Below, in pieces: positions 35,601 through 43,439 of a stretch of DNA of 64,000 bases (its first letter is position 1; every line of letters starts with the position of its first letter). The notes under the pieces were generated by a model, which ran no database searches, was not told where the DNA came from, and saw nothing but the letters and a program-made list of their open reading frames with translations. The position numbers were made by a program, and so were the translations under genes. Source of the DNA: Verrucomicrobiaceae bacterium. Lineage in GTDB: Bacteria > Verrucomicrobiota > Verrucomicrobiia > Verrucomicrobiales > Verrucomicrobiaceae. The stretch is from positions 1 through 64,000 of the forward strand of contig CANIBP010000034.1 of assembly GCA_947466075.1 (NCBI GenBank), read 5' to 3'.

Positions 35601-37995
35601 TTCGCCCGATGGCACGAAGAAGCTGCTCTACACCGGCTTCAGCACCGGCAATCAGCAGCTCCGTGTGAACGGCCTGCGCTGGGGCATGGACGGCTGGGTG
35701 TATTGCGCTGCGGGCGCGCATCACGGCGGCTACAACAAAGGCACGCAAATCGAGTGCAAGCTCACTGGCGAGAAGATCGACCTCGGCAGCCGCGATTTCC
35801 GCTTCAAGCCGGACACCGGCGAGTTTGATCCGCAGACCGGCCCCTCGCAGTTCGGCCGCGCCCGCGATGACTGGGGCCACTGGTTCGGCGTGCAGAACAG
35901 TTTCCCGCTCTGGCACTACGTGTTGCAGGATCACTACCTGCGCCGCAATCCGCACGTCATCCCACCGGACCCGATCCATCAACTCTTCCCGCGGAATCCG
36001 CCCGTCTATCCCGCCAGCAGCATGGAGAAGCGCTTCCACAGCTTCGACCAGGCCGGACGCTTCACCAGCGCCTGCGGCATCGAGGTCTATCGCGATCAGG
36101 TGCTCTTCACCGACGGCAAAACGCACGCCTTCACCTGCGAGCCCTTCCACAACGTCGTGCAGCATCACATTCTCGAAGACGAAGGCGTCACCTTCAAAGC
36201 CGTGCGCGATCCCGCCGAGTCGAAGATGGACTTCCTCGCCAGCGAAGACCGCTGGTGCCGCCCCGTCATGGTCCGCACCGGCCCGGATGGTGCATTGTGG
36301 GTCGCCGATATGTATCGCTACATGATCGAGCACCCGCAGTGGCTGCCGCAAAACGGCAAAGAGGAGCTGCTGCCGCATTACCGCGAAGGAGACGACAAGG
36401 GACGGATTTGGAAAGTAGTTCGAGCTTCAGCTCGATCTGGGCCAGTAGGTTCGGCTAAAGCCGAAGCCACTTTCGCAAGCGCGAACGGCTGGCTCAGGGA
36501 CAAAGGGCAGATGAAGGCATTGTGGAATGGCAAGCCTCAAGCTTTTGACCCAGTTGCGTCAGGGATTTTTACGATTGCAGACGCATGGGCTGCTCTTTCA
36601 TTGGGCAAACTCAGCGCCTCCGACTGCCTTGTGCTTTTAAACGATGACTATGGAGAACAATCACGCATTCGCGAACAGGCTCTCCAAATGGCAGAGAAGA
36701 TTGATTGGAAACGGGATGACATACGCCTACTTCAAATGGCGCTGCAAGCACGTCTTGAGGACAAAGACGCCAAAGTACGTCTCCAACTGGCCTGCACACT
36801 CGGCGAGTTGAAATTCGAGTGGGCGGGAGATTTGCTCGCGGAGGTGCTGAATAGCGCGGAGCCCGGTTCTCCGCTACAGGGCGCGGCGTTGAGTTCGGTA
36901 CTGCCGCATTTGGAACGCGTTTGTGCTCGTGCGGACGCTAAATCGGCTGGATTGCTGTTTCGCTGCGCTTTGGCGATGAAGAATGAAAAAGCTATCGCGG
37001 CCTTGGTGGCGCGACTCGAGGGCCCGACTGGCATCGCGGAGCTTTTGGGCGTTCTTGATGAGAAAAACCTCTCGCTAGCTCAATTCACGAAGCAGGTGAG
37101 TTCGCCGGAGGCGCAGGCGGGATTGAAGAAGATGGCGGACATGCTCGCGAAGGCGGCGGAGGCGGTCAAAACGGCGAAGGAGGCTCCGCCGATGGCGGAT
37201 CTGGCGCTGTTGGCGTCGGATCGCGAAAATCGGGAGATGGTGAAGGAACTGTTGCCGGAACTGTGGGCGAAGACGGGCAGTATGGAGGTGCTGCGGCTGG
37301 TGGGACGACTGCAACCGAAAAACGGGCCGGAGTTTTTGCTGGAGCGCTTTGAAGAGCGCACGCCTGTGGTGCGCGGTCAGATCATCGAGACGCTGCTCTC
37401 GAACGATGCGTGGACGCTGGCGCTGCTACAGCGGACGGAGGCGAAGGCTTGTGATGCGGCGACGCGGGCGCGGCTGATGAAGCATCCAAAGAAAAACATC
37501 GCGCAGGTGGCGGAGAAGGTCTTTGCGGACTCGGTGAGTGCGACGCGGGCGGCGGTGGTGGAGAAATTCAAACCGGCGCTGAAACTGACGGGCGATGCGT
37601 CACGCGGAAAGACCGTTTTCGCGAGCGTGTGCATCAGTTGCCACAAGCTCGATGGCGTGGGGCTGGAGCTGGGGCCGGATCTGCGCAGTGTGGTGCAGCA
37701 TGATGCGGAGAAGCTGCTCAATTCCATTTTGGACCCGAGTGCGATCATCGAGCCAGGCTTCATGGCGTATCATTGCACGCTGAAGAACGGCGAGCAGCTT
37801 TATGGCGTGATCGCCACGGAGACGAGCGCGAGCCTGACGCTGAAGATGGCGGGGAACCTGACGAAGTCCGTGCTGCGGAGCGAGATCGCGAGTTTGAAGA
37901 GCACGGGCACATCGTTGATGCCGGAGGGTCTGGAAGCTGCGCTGACACCGCAATCGCTGGCAGATTTGATCGCGTATTTGAAGGTTGCGCGGTGA
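32611..37995 (+). CDS. Ceramidase-like / jelly-roll / PVC dehydrogenase / cytochrome c fusion
   Basis: A 1794-residue secreted protein beginning with a signal peptide (SLLFLLGFVALTTHA). Residues about 20-480 resemble neutral ceramidase (MMVSATHTHSAP, SQHYFGTAPVSADYFG, SQGTSGDQ). Residues about 540-700 form a LamG-like lectin domain and about 735-865 a second jelly roll (DUF1080-like). Residues about 890-1270 are the PVC-type membrane-bound dehydrogenase propeller (FDWDEQGRLWVIEMADYP, DNDGRYDKRHVI, ADMYRYMIEHP). About 1300-1640 is helical HEAT-like, and the end is a PVC heme domain with C1674ISC1677H1678. Fusing a lipid-amidase-like head to an electron-transfer module is unusual. Composition varies along the gene, and a palindromic repeat interrupts the part joining the propeller and the helical region. 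Substrate is unknown; a surface redox enzyme is inferred. Confidence 0.88.
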   Translation: MKSLLFLLGFVALTTHAQPVFRAGLAAIDISPTEFPRIIAGGFLEGRGEKLAEKLFVRSFVLDDGKMKIAFAIVDTCMMEQSLIDEAKGIAAKQSGIPVDRMMVSATHTHSAPAVMGCLGTRKDTVYAKFLTPKIAEAIVAANAALQPARIGWGSFDDWEHTHNRRWIRLPGKEVVDPFGQPTGRANMHPGYLSKDVVGPSGPVDPQLSVIALQTLDGKPLGVLANYSQHYFGTAPVSADYFGLFCKHLAAKMGQQGDGNGPFVCAMSQGTSGDQMWMDYGAEKKTITIDAYASEVADSAMKALQTVKYVDHAPLGMVEKTLELKYRVPDEKRLAWARPIAAKIENDVPKSKEEVYAREAIILHERQKTTVKLQAIRIGDLSIAALPNEVYAITGLILKSMSPQRAHFNIELANGAEGYIPPLEQHALGGYTTWPARTAGLEQMAESKIVKVLGDALSEVSGKPIRPEIPSSGTYVNEVMKSAPVGYARLDDMRFTGLSNVRDETENLPGKTQWVSPARKGLPALGLPGAGSGDGYDKESALHGSAFSGPDGINRAVHLSVNDEIRLIAPNEGKRAASIAFWFWLGHESGAAIQKSTLLKAYGNEVVAAQDEAHHLRLGLDGRFTEDERYADDWHFAVVVRDGSKLRLHIDGNEAPSLEADARDHGKEFVRLGEGLQGRLDELTVWDRVIEPSLIAKLWNISKVGEENAKRAVSRAERKKRAQVQSSALLKAHENWSASMRFKNTKANNVSAVTAYLISRGPKGDHQAPGDHLGIGGNYKDSSPGRLFVFNGNAASQIVRGTTVIEPGTWNDVKLERLGSRVKVTLNGKVEIDTELPVTAPGAKELFFGKRCDDFAPLEGTFEKVQVAGLEKSAAAAPAPKVELASHPLSPEESAKKWHVREGYRIELVAAEPVVLDPVAFDWDEQGRLWVIEMADYPLGMDGNGKAGGRVVRLEDTDNDGRYDKRHVIVSDLSYPTGILTWREGVIVTAAPDIFFISPDGTKKLLYTGFSTGNQQLRVNGLRWGMDGWVYCAAGAHHGGYNKGTQIECKLTGEKIDLGSRDFRFKPDTGEFDPQTGPSQFGRARDDWGHWFGVQNSFPLWHYVLQDHYLRRNPHVIPPDPIHQLFPRNPPVYPASSMEKRFHSFDQAGRFTSACGIEVYRDQVLFTDGKTHAFTCEPFHNVVQHHILEDEGVTFKAVRDPAESKMDFLASEDRWCRPVMVRTGPDGALWVADMYRYMIEHPQWLPQNGKEELLPHYREGDDKGRIWKVVRASARSGPVGSAKAEATFASANGWLRDKGQMKALWNGKPQAFDPVASGIFTIADAWAALSLGKLSASDCLVLLNDDYGEQSRIREQALQMAEKIDWKRDDIRLLQMALQARLEDKDAKVRLQLACTLGELKFEWAGDLLAEVLNSAEPGSPLQGAALSSVLPHLERVCARADAKSAGLLFRCALAMKNEKAIAALVARLEGPTGIAELLGVLDEKNLSLAQFTKQVSSPEAQAGLKKMADMLAKAAEAVKTAKEAPPMADLALLASDRENREMVKELLPELWAKTGSMEVLRLVGRLQPKNGPEFLLERFEERTPVVRGQIIETLLSNDAWTLALLQRTEAKACDAATRARLMKHPKKNIAQVAEKVFADSVSATRAAVVEKFKPALKLTGDASRGKTVFASVCISCHKLDGVGLELGPDLRSVVQHDAEKLLNSILDPSAIIEPGFMAYHCTLKNGEQLYGVIATETSASLTLKMAGNLTKSVLRSEIASLKSTGTSLMPEGLEAALTPQSLADLIAYLKVAR
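36411..36474. repeat. Nested palindromic repeat inside the coding frame
   Basis: Outer arms GAAAGT (36411-36416) and ACTTTC (36469-36474) enclose two hairpins, TCGAGCTTCAGCTCGA (36420-36435) and TTCGGCTAAAGCCGAA (36450-36465), each with a seven-base stem and two-base loop. The block lies in frame in the 1794-residue gene between the dehydrogenase and helical parts and adds about 21 residues (ASARSGPVGSAKAEA). It looks like a mobile REP-type unit; I saw no second copy in this window. Confidence 0.75.
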
Positions 37996-38006
37996 GATCA
38001 AGGCAC

Positions 38007-38034
38007 AAAAAAGCGGGGCTTGGAAGGCCCCGCT
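38007..38034 (-). terminator. Rho-independent terminator of the isomerase gene
   Basis: On the minus strand an 8-base stem AGCGGGGC (38034-38027) pairs with GCCCCGCT (38019-38012) around a 7-base loop and runs into TTTTTT. It lies 17 bases after the isomerase stop and also borders the end of the fusion gene, so it may end both transcripts. Confidence 0.85.
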
Positions 38035-38050
38035 CCTTGGAATGTCTGAA

Positions 38051-38896
38051 TTACTTCGCGGGCTTCCAGTTCTTCACGAATTCGAGGCACTGGGTGATCT
38101 CGGGGACGCTGGTCTCCCAGTTGTATTCGTATTCGCAGTGCAGCGGCCCGGGATAGCCTTGGGCGGCGTATTCGGCGAGGACGCCGGCGATGTTGCTCTT
38201 ACCCTGACCGAAGGGAAGATCGTGGGCTTTGACGTCGCCGAACTCGTTGAGGTCCTTCATGTGGCTATCGAAGATGCGGCCTTTGAGCTTCTTGACGCAC
38301 TCGACGGGATCGAGACCACTGCGGACCCAATGGCCGATGTCGGCGCAGGAACCCATACGGGAATCGCGATCTTTGACGAGGCCGAGGACGTAATCGGGGT
38401 CCCAGAACATGTAAGCGCGATCAAGTGGGCGCTTCGGATGGTTGTGGATGGCCATCTTGATGTCGAATTCCTTAACGAGGGCCTCGATGCCATCGAGTCC
38501 GGCCACATCAGGCTCCGTGACGACGATGCTGATGCCGAGAGTTTTGCAAAACTCGAACACCTTGCGGTCTTGAGCGGCATCTTTACCGAGTTTGACGACG
38601 CCGTAGCCGACGGCGGTGAGACCTTTGGTTTCGAGGTGCTTCATGACCTGGTTGATCATTTCAGGCGTGGCGTTGTGGTCCCACTTGGCCTTGTCGTCGA
38701 ATTTCTGGCCGGGGTAGAACTCAATGGTCTTGCCGCCACATTGAGCGGTTTTGTCGATGGCTTCGAACACACTATACATGCGGAAGCTGTAGGCCTGGCA
38801 GCCGGCGTAGAACTGGCCGACTTTGGCGGCATCTGGAATGGTAGCCGCGAAGGTGGTCGCGGCGGCGAGGAGGAGTGAGAGAAGGATTTTCTTCAT
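38051..38896 (-). CDS. Secreted sugar-phosphate isomerase/epimerase-like TIM barrel
   Basis: A 281-residue protein with a signal peptide (KILLSLLLAAATTFA) and the AP-endonuclease-2 type TIM-barrel fold of sugar isomerases. Motifs include GGKTIEFYPGQKFDD, FDIKMAIHNHPKRP, SCADIGHWVRSGLDPVE and the metal-site strands FDSHMKDLNEFGDVKAHDLPFGQG. The ATG at 38896 is chosen because the upstream in-frame codons are basic and precede the signal peptide. Members act on sugars or inositols; the substrate here is unknown. It diverges from a DUF6807 gene with a 90-base shared region. Confidence 0.85.
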   Translation of the reverse strand: MKKILLSLLLAAATTFAATIPDAAKVGQFYAGCQAYSFRMYSVFEAIDKTAQCGGKTIEFYPGQKFDDKAKWDHNATPEMINQVMKHLETKGLTAVGYGVVKLGKDAAQDRKVFEFCKTLGISIVVTEPDVAGLDGIEALVKEFDIKMAIHNHPKRPLDRAYMFWDPDYVLGLVKDRDSRMGSCADIGHWVRSGLDPVECVKKLKGRIFDSHMKDLNEFGDVKAHDLPFGQGKSNIAGVLAEYAAQGYPGPLHCEYEYNWETSVPEITQCLEFVKNWKPAK

Positions 38897-38986
38897 GGGA
38901 TAGGTGGAACGGGAGTTTGGCGAGTTCCTTGCGGATTGGAAGAACTGAGGATGGAAAATGAGCTGCGAGCAGCGTTTGGAAAGAGC

Positions 38987-39964
38987 ATGAAAGCTTTGAT
39001 TTTGTTTTGGATGTCTGTGGCACTTGTTTCTGCGCAATTGCCATCGGCAAAGCCGATCCCGCATGTGCAGGCGGTGCCGATGCCGCATCACATCACGTCG
39101 TTTCAGCTCGATGGGCGTGAGTTGACGGCGATGCACTTTGATCCGCAGGACATGCGGCCATTTTGGCACCCGATCCGGGCATCACGCGATGTGAGCCTGA
39201 CGCGCATGGGGCATCCGCATGATCCACTGACGCATTCGCATCACAACAGCGTGTGGGTGACGCATAACATGGTCAACGATCTCGATTTCTGGGGCGATTA
39301 TGCGAAAAAACAGGGCCGTATCGTGAATGTGGAGGTGTCGCGCGAGGGGTATGAGGACACGGATGAGTTCGCGTCAATGCGGATGGTGAATCAGTGGATC
39401 AGCGAGGCTGACAAGTCGATCCAACTCACCGAGGTGCGCCGCACAGAGATTCGGCCGCTGGATGGAGCGAAGAGCTGGTTCATGATCATTGATCTGGAGT
39501 TTTCACCGCCGAAGGGCAAGACAGCGACGTTTGGGGCCACGGGCTTCGGTCTGGTGGCGGTGCGCATGGCGAAGAGCATCGGCGTGCATGATGGCGGCGG
39601 GCGCATTTTGAATTCGGAAGGTCAGCTCAATGAGGAACAGGTGTTCAGGAAGCCGGCGCGGTGGTGTGATTACAGCGGGCGCATCACAAATGACGCGGAC
39701 GGCTTTGGGGGCATCACTTTGATGAATCACCCGATGAATCCGCACAACCCGACGGCCTTTCATGTGCGCAATGACGGCTGGATGGGCTGCTGCCTGAGCC
39801 TGGACACGCCGTTGGAGGTCACGGAGGAGAAAAAGCTGCGGGTGCGCTATGCGCTGTGGGTTCACGATGGTGTGGCGACGCAGAAGCAGAGCGAGGCGCA
39901 CTGGAAAAAATTCACCGAGATGCCGGTGACTGATTTAAATCCGCCGAAACCGGTGAAGAAGTGA
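38987..39964 (+). CDS. DUF6807 (PmoA-like) secreted protein
   Basis: A 325-residue protein of the DUF6807 family, often annotated in PVC bacteria as PmoA-like although it is not a methane monooxygenase. A signal peptide (MKALILFWMSVALVSAQ) starts at ATG 38987 behind GGAAAG. Conserved strings are PFWHPIRASRDVSLTRMG, HPHDPLTHSHHNSVWVTH and GGITLMNHPMNPHNP, which are rich in His and may bind metal. The fold and function are not known to me. It diverges from a TIM-barrel isomerase, a pairing frequent in sugar-degrading clusters. Confidence 0.85.
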   Translation: MKALILFWMSVALVSAQLPSAKPIPHVQAVPMPHHITSFQLDGRELTAMHFDPQDMRPFWHPIRASRDVSLTRMGHPHDPLTHSHHNSVWVTHNMVNDLDFWGDYAKKQGRIVNVEVSREGYEDTDEFASMRMVNQWISEADKSIQLTEVRRTEIRPLDGAKSWFMIIDLEFSPPKGKTATFGATGFGLVAVRMAKSIGVHDGGGRILNSEGQLNEEQVFRKPARWCDYSGRITNDADGFGGITLMNHPMNPHNPTAFHVRNDGWMGCCLSLDTPLEVTEEKKLRVRYALWVHDGVATQKQSEAHWKKFTEMPVTDLNPPKPVKK

Positions 39965-39966
39965 GC

Positions 39967-40407
39967 ATGGCCGACTATCCCGCCGCCTTGAGCGAACTGA
40001 TCACCTTTTTTGAATCGCTGCCAGAAGGCGAGCGGCGGGAGAATTTGATCGATCTGGCGGCGGCAGCGGTGGCTCATGCACCCAAAGAGGGCGACACCTT
40101 TGATCTTGAGGACGTGCGCAAGGATGCGGAGTGCACAGACACCGTCGGGGTGCATGTAAAGATCAAGGACAACGATCGCATTCACTTTGCGATCAGCCTG
40201 GGGCCAAAAGTTCAGACGCTCACACGGGCGCTGACGACGATTCTCTGCCGTGGGCTGAATGGATGCACGCTGCGAGAGGTGCTGGAGGTGCCGCAGGACT
40301 TCGTGCCGCGCATCATTGGTGCGGAACTGGTGCGACTGCGCAGCCAGACGGTCTATTATGTGCTAGGCCGGATGAAGCAGGCGGTGCAGATGCTGCAGTG
40401 CAAGTGA
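39967..40407 (+). CDS. SufE-like sulfur-acceptor protein
   Basis: A 146-residue protein matching SufE, which accepts sulfur from a SufS/IscS cysteine desulfurase. The nucleophile would be C56 in the loop KDAECTDTVGVHVKI, in place of the usual GCxSxVW motif. The C-terminal helices ALTTILCRGLNGCTLREVLEV follow the SufE pattern. A GTG at 39961 overlaps the DUF6807 stop and is an alternative start. No sufS or suf cluster is adjacent, and the active-site loop deviates from well-studied members, so specificity is uncertain. Confidence 0.72.
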   Translation: MADYPAALSELITFFESLPEGERRENLIDLAAAAVAHAPKEGDTFDLEDVRKDAECTDTVGVHVKIKDNDRIHFAISLGPKVQTLTRALTTILCRGLNGCTLREVLEVPQDFVPRIIGAELVRLRSQTVYYVLGRMKQAVQMLQCK

Positions 40408-40408
40408 A

Positions 40409-40669
40409 TCAAACCAGCTTGGTGGTCTGGCCGGAGCGCAGTTCCTCGGGAATCTGGCCCACAAAGCGCGGACTGAGGTCGATGGCATCGAAGATCTGAT
40501 TGATCTCCTGCTGATTGATGTCGCCGGGCTTGTCGATCTCAAAATAAACGAGGTCGTGGCGGGTATCGACCTTGTAACGCACCTTGGGAAAGTGGTCCAT
40601 TTGGTTGCGGAGTTGCATCACGGTGGACTCCGCACGGAGGCCGGGGGCGTAGATTTCGACTTCAATCAT
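40409..40669 (-). CDS. Small protein, unknown function
   Basis: An 86-residue protein on the minus strand that ends one base from the SufE-like stop. Its sequence predicts alternating strands and helices (IEVEIYAPGLRAES, helix STVMQLRNQMDHFP, strand VRYKVDTRHDLVYFEI) like a small ferredoxin-like beta-alpha-beta fold. It has no signal peptide, membrane segment or Cys pair. The frame is intact, codon use is native and the start is ATG, which support a real gene, but no family is recognised. Confidence 0.6.
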   Translation of the reverse strand: MIEVEIYAPGLRAESTVMQLRNQMDHFPKVRYKVDTRHDLVYFEIDKPGDINQQEINQIFDAIDLSPRFVGQIPEELRSGQTTKLV

Positions 40670-40805
40670 GGCTGGTATAGGAGTTGTTTTACCGGATTAG
40701 GCCTGCGGAGCCAAGCAAAACCTGCGGGGTGGCTAACGGCTGGATTCCAGTTTGACAGGGTGGTGGTGGCGTCCTATTCTCGCCGCCCTTTCCCCAGCCC
40801 CTTTT

Positions 40806-41078
40806 ATGGCCAACATCCGCTCCGCAAAAAAAGACATCCGCAAAACGACGGTTCGCACCGCTCACAACCAAACGGTGAAAAGCCGCATCCGTACGCTGCG
40901 CAAGAAGGTGATCGCCGCCGTGGAAAAGAAGGACGCAGCAGCAGCAGCAGCCAGCCTGAGCGAATTCGCGGCAGCCGCTGACAAGGCCGCCAAGACCCAC
41001 GTCATCAAGAATAACACCTCCGCCCGCTTCAAGAGCCGTCTGGCTCTCAAGGTTGGTGCGTTGACCAAGCCTGCTTGA
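40806..41078 (+). CDS. rpsT: 30S ribosomal protein S20
   Basis: A 90-residue highly basic, Ala-rich helical protein starting MANIRSAKKDIRKTTVR, the S20 signature, with the usual SRIRTLRKKVIAAV and KNNTSARFKSRL segments. It binds 16S rRNA in the small subunit. ATG 40806 is chosen over an upstream in-frame codon because S20 starts with MANxxSAKK. It stands alone, followed by a terminator. Confidence 0.97.
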   Translation: MANIRSAKKDIRKTTVRTAHNQTVKSRIRTLRKKVIAAVEKKDAAAAAASLSEFAAAADKAAKTHVIKNNTSARFKSRLALKVGALTKPA

Positions 41079-41103
41079 TTCAGGTTCGATAACCCAATTT
41101 CCG

Positions 41104-41133
41104 AACGGCATCTCGCGAGAGGTGCCGTTTTTG
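41104..41133 (+). terminator. Rho-independent terminator after rpsT
   Basis: AACGGCA (41104-41110) pairs with TGCCGTT (41123-41129) around a palindromic centre TCTCGCGAGA, followed by TTTTT. It starts 26 bases after the rpsT stop, so rpsT is a single-gene transcript. Confidence 0.85.
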
Positions 41134-41172
41134 TTTGTCGGATGACGTAGGGACGGCAATGATCGGCCACGC

Positions 41173-42093
41173 ATGATCACCCGTCACCGCATCGCCCCCA
41201 ACGGCCCTGAATTTTCCCGCCTCGTCTATGGCACCTGGCGCATCCTCGATGATGAGGACAAGTCCAACTGCACACCGCAGGCGCTATTGAGCCGCTTCAA
41301 AGCCTGCGCCGATCTCGGCATCACCACGTTCGACACGGCGGAGATCTACGGTGGCTACAAGGTCGAGGAGGCCATCGGCGGCGCGTTGAAGCTCGATCCC
41401 GCTTTCCGCAGCAAGATCGAGATCGTGACCAAATGCGGCATCTATATGCCGTGTGAGTTTCATCCTGACCGCAAAGTGGCGCACTACAACCTCACCGCCG
41501 CTCGCATCATCAAGAGCGCGGAGAAATCGCTGCGTTTCATGGGCATTGATCATATCGACCTGCTGCTCGTGCATCGCCCCGACTGGCTTACAAGCGCCGA
41601 TGAAACGGCTGAGGGACTGAATAAGCTGCTCAAAGATGGCAAAATCCGCAGCGCAGGTGTCTCCAACTACAACGTGCATAAGTTTGAACTCCTAAACACG
41701 CGCATGGACCAGCCGCTAGTGACGAATCAGGTCGAATTCAGCCTGCTGCACATGGACCCGATCTACGACGGCACCGCCGACCAGTGCCAGCGCCACCGTA
41801 TTCTCCCGATGGCTTGGTCACCACTGGCCAAAGGAGCCTTGATGGAGAAAAAAGACCCTGCCGCCATCCGTCTTAATGCTAAAGCGGCTGAACTCTCCGC
41901 CAAATACGGCGCTGCGACACTCGATCAACTCGCCTACGCGTGGATCATGGCGCATCCGTCCTGCCCGCTGCCGATCATCGGCACGAACAAGTTGGAGCGC
42001 ATCAAAGCGGTGGTGAAAGCCGCCGACATCAAGCTCGACCGCGAAGACTGGTATGGCCTATGGGAAGCGGCAAAGGGCCACGGCGTGCCGTGA
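41173..42093 (+). CDS. Aldo/keto reductase (YdhF-like)
   Basis: A 306-residue NADPH-dependent reductase with the (beta/alpha)8 fold. The catalytic tetrad is visible: Asp and Tyr in DTAEIYGGY, Lys in IEIVTKCGIY and His in LLLVHRPDWL. The cofactor-binding end is LPIIGTNKLERI. It reduces aldehydes or ketones; the physiological substrate is unknown. It follows the rpsT terminator and has its own transcript. Confidence 0.9.
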   Translation: MITRHRIAPNGPEFSRLVYGTWRILDDEDKSNCTPQALLSRFKACADLGITTFDTAEIYGGYKVEEAIGGALKLDPAFRSKIEIVTKCGIYMPCEFHPDRKVAHYNLTAARIIKSAEKSLRFMGIDHIDLLLVHRPDWLTSADETAEGLNKLLKDGKIRSAGVSNYNVHKFELLNTRMDQPLVTNQVEFSLLHMDPIYDGTADQCQRHRILPMAWSPLAKGALMEKKDPAAIRLNAKAAELSAKYGAATLDQLAYAWIMAHPSCPLPIIGTNKLERIKAVVKAADIKLDREDWYGLWEAAKGHGVP

Positions 42094-42100
42094 TCAGCGC

Positions 42101-42574
42101 TCACCTGACCTCGTCGTTGTGAACCATGCTCAGCCGCCAGTTCCAGGGCCAGCGGCCGGGATTGCTCCAGTGGAAGACCCGGGGTTGTTCCATTTGATTC
42201 ACGCGCTGGAGCACCATCTGGCTTACTGCCGTACCGTTGCCTTCCAGTTTGGCCTTTAATTTGACGATCCCCTGCCCTTTCACGGCCTGCACGGTAAGAT
42301 CGCTGGTCTTCACATCGAGCGTGAAGAAGCCGCTGATGTATTGCTTCAAGGTTTGCACCACCGTTTCGCGATTGTGACCGTAGGCGTCGGTGTAATCAGC
42401 GGCGAAGAAGTCCTGAAGGTCATCCCAGTCGCGATCTTGAATGGCCTCGATGAACTCGGCCTGCGCGACACGCAGTTGCTCCTCCGGCGAACGGCCCAAG
42501 GCCCACCATGAGAACCACAGGGCGATGACAAGCACGAGCACCAGGAGGCTGCGGATGATGAGGCGAATGTTCAT
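42101..42574 (-). CDS. Membrane-anchored SnoaL/NTF2-like protein
   Basis: A 157-residue protein with an N-terminal hydrophobic anchor (LIIRSLLVLVLVIALWFSWWAL) followed by a compact alpha+beta domain. The helix AQAEFIEAIQDRDWDDLQDFFAADYTD and the strands after it resemble the NTF2/SnoaL fold that senses or modifies small molecules. No catalytic residues stand out. It begins four bases after the MBL hydrolase gene ends, so both are one operon. Function is not recognised. Confidence 0.65.
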   Translation of the reverse strand: MNIRLIIRSLLVLVLVIALWFSWWALGRSPEEQLRVAQAEFIEAIQDRDWDDLQDFFAADYTDAYGHNRETVVQTLKQYISGFFTLDVKTSDLTVQAVKGQGIVKLKAKLEGNGTAVSQMVLQRVNQMEQPRVFHWSNPGRWPWNWRLSMVHNDEVR

Positions 42575-42578
42575 GCGA

Positions 42579-43439
42579 TCAAAACAGCGCCAGTTGCCCG
42601 GCAGGTTCGGCGGAGGCGACGCAGAAGCTCACGTTGGCATTGCTGCGACGCCGCACGACTTCAATCGTCGGCGTCGGCTTGTGACGCTCAGCGCAGATGA
42701 CTCGGGCATCAGCGGCCCCGGCGGCATCGAGCGCCTGACGGATGTGGCGGCAGGCGGTAGCGGGATCGTTGCAATCGTCACTCAAATGGCCCAGCACAAC
42801 ATGACTGAGGCCGGGATGCGCCACATCACGGACGAGTTCGGCTGCTTGCTCGTTCGAGAGATGGCCGTGACGCGAACTGATGCGTTGTTTCGTTGCCCAG
42901 GGACGTTTCGTGTCGTTTTCGAGCAGTTGGGTGTCGTAATTGGCCTCGATGAACAGGCAGTCGGAGTTGCGAAGGCGGTCCTTGATGAGATTCGTCACGA
43001 AACCAACGTCGCTGAGAACCCCGAGGCGCGATTCATCGTCAGCAATGACAAAACCGACCGGATCGACCGCATCGTGGGGCACGGGGAAGGATTCGATGCG
43101 CAGATTCTGAAACTCAAAGACCGAGCCGGTGGTCATGAGACGCCAGGATGGTGTTTTTTTGAAGCCGAGGCTGCCTGCAAGCGTTTCCTGGGTCAAAGCA
43201 GTGCAAAACAGCGGCACCGGGCGTTTCCGGCTCAGCACCTCAATACCGCCGGTGTGATCCTGATGCTCGTGGGTGAGCAGGATGCCATCGAGCATGTCCA
43301 GCGAGAAGCCGCAGGCATCGAGGCGCAGACAGATTTGCTTGGCGCTCAGACCGGCGTCCAAAAGCAGGGTCGTGCGCTCGGTAGAGATCACGGCACAGTT
43401 CCCAGAACTGCCGCTGCCAAGAATCGTGAGACGTACCAT
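42579..43439 (-). CDS. MBL-fold hydrolase (WalJ/YycJ-like)
   Basis: A 286-residue metallo-beta-lactamase-fold protein. The metal motif is LLTHEHQDHTGGI, with further ligands FPVPHDAVDPVG, LGVLSDVGFVT and VVLGHLSDDCN. The start VRLTILGSGSSGNCAVIST and the overall length are those of the WalJ/YycJ group of hydrolases, which act on nucleic acids in DNA repair or wall stress control. It lies upstream of the membrane-anchored protein and diverges from gltB. Confidence 0.88.
   Translation of the reverse strand: MVRLTILGSGSSGNCAVISTERTTLLLDAGLSAKQICLRLDACGFSLDMLDGILLTHEHQDHTGGIEVLSRKRPVPLFCTALTQETLAGSLGFKKTPSWRLMTTGSVFEFQNLRIESFPVPHDAVDPVGFVIADDESRLGVLSDVGFVTNLIKDRLRNSDCLFIEANYDTQLLENDTKRPWATKQRISSRHGHLSNEQAAELVRDVAHPGLSHVVLGHLSDDCNDPATACRHIRQALDAAGAADARVICAERHKPTPTIEVVRRRSNANVSFCVASAEPAGQLALF

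Noticed and set aside
34885..36378. 497-codon open frame antisense to the fusion gene
   Set aside because: The sense strand carries clear dehydrogenase motifs and the antisense translation has no recognisable domain.
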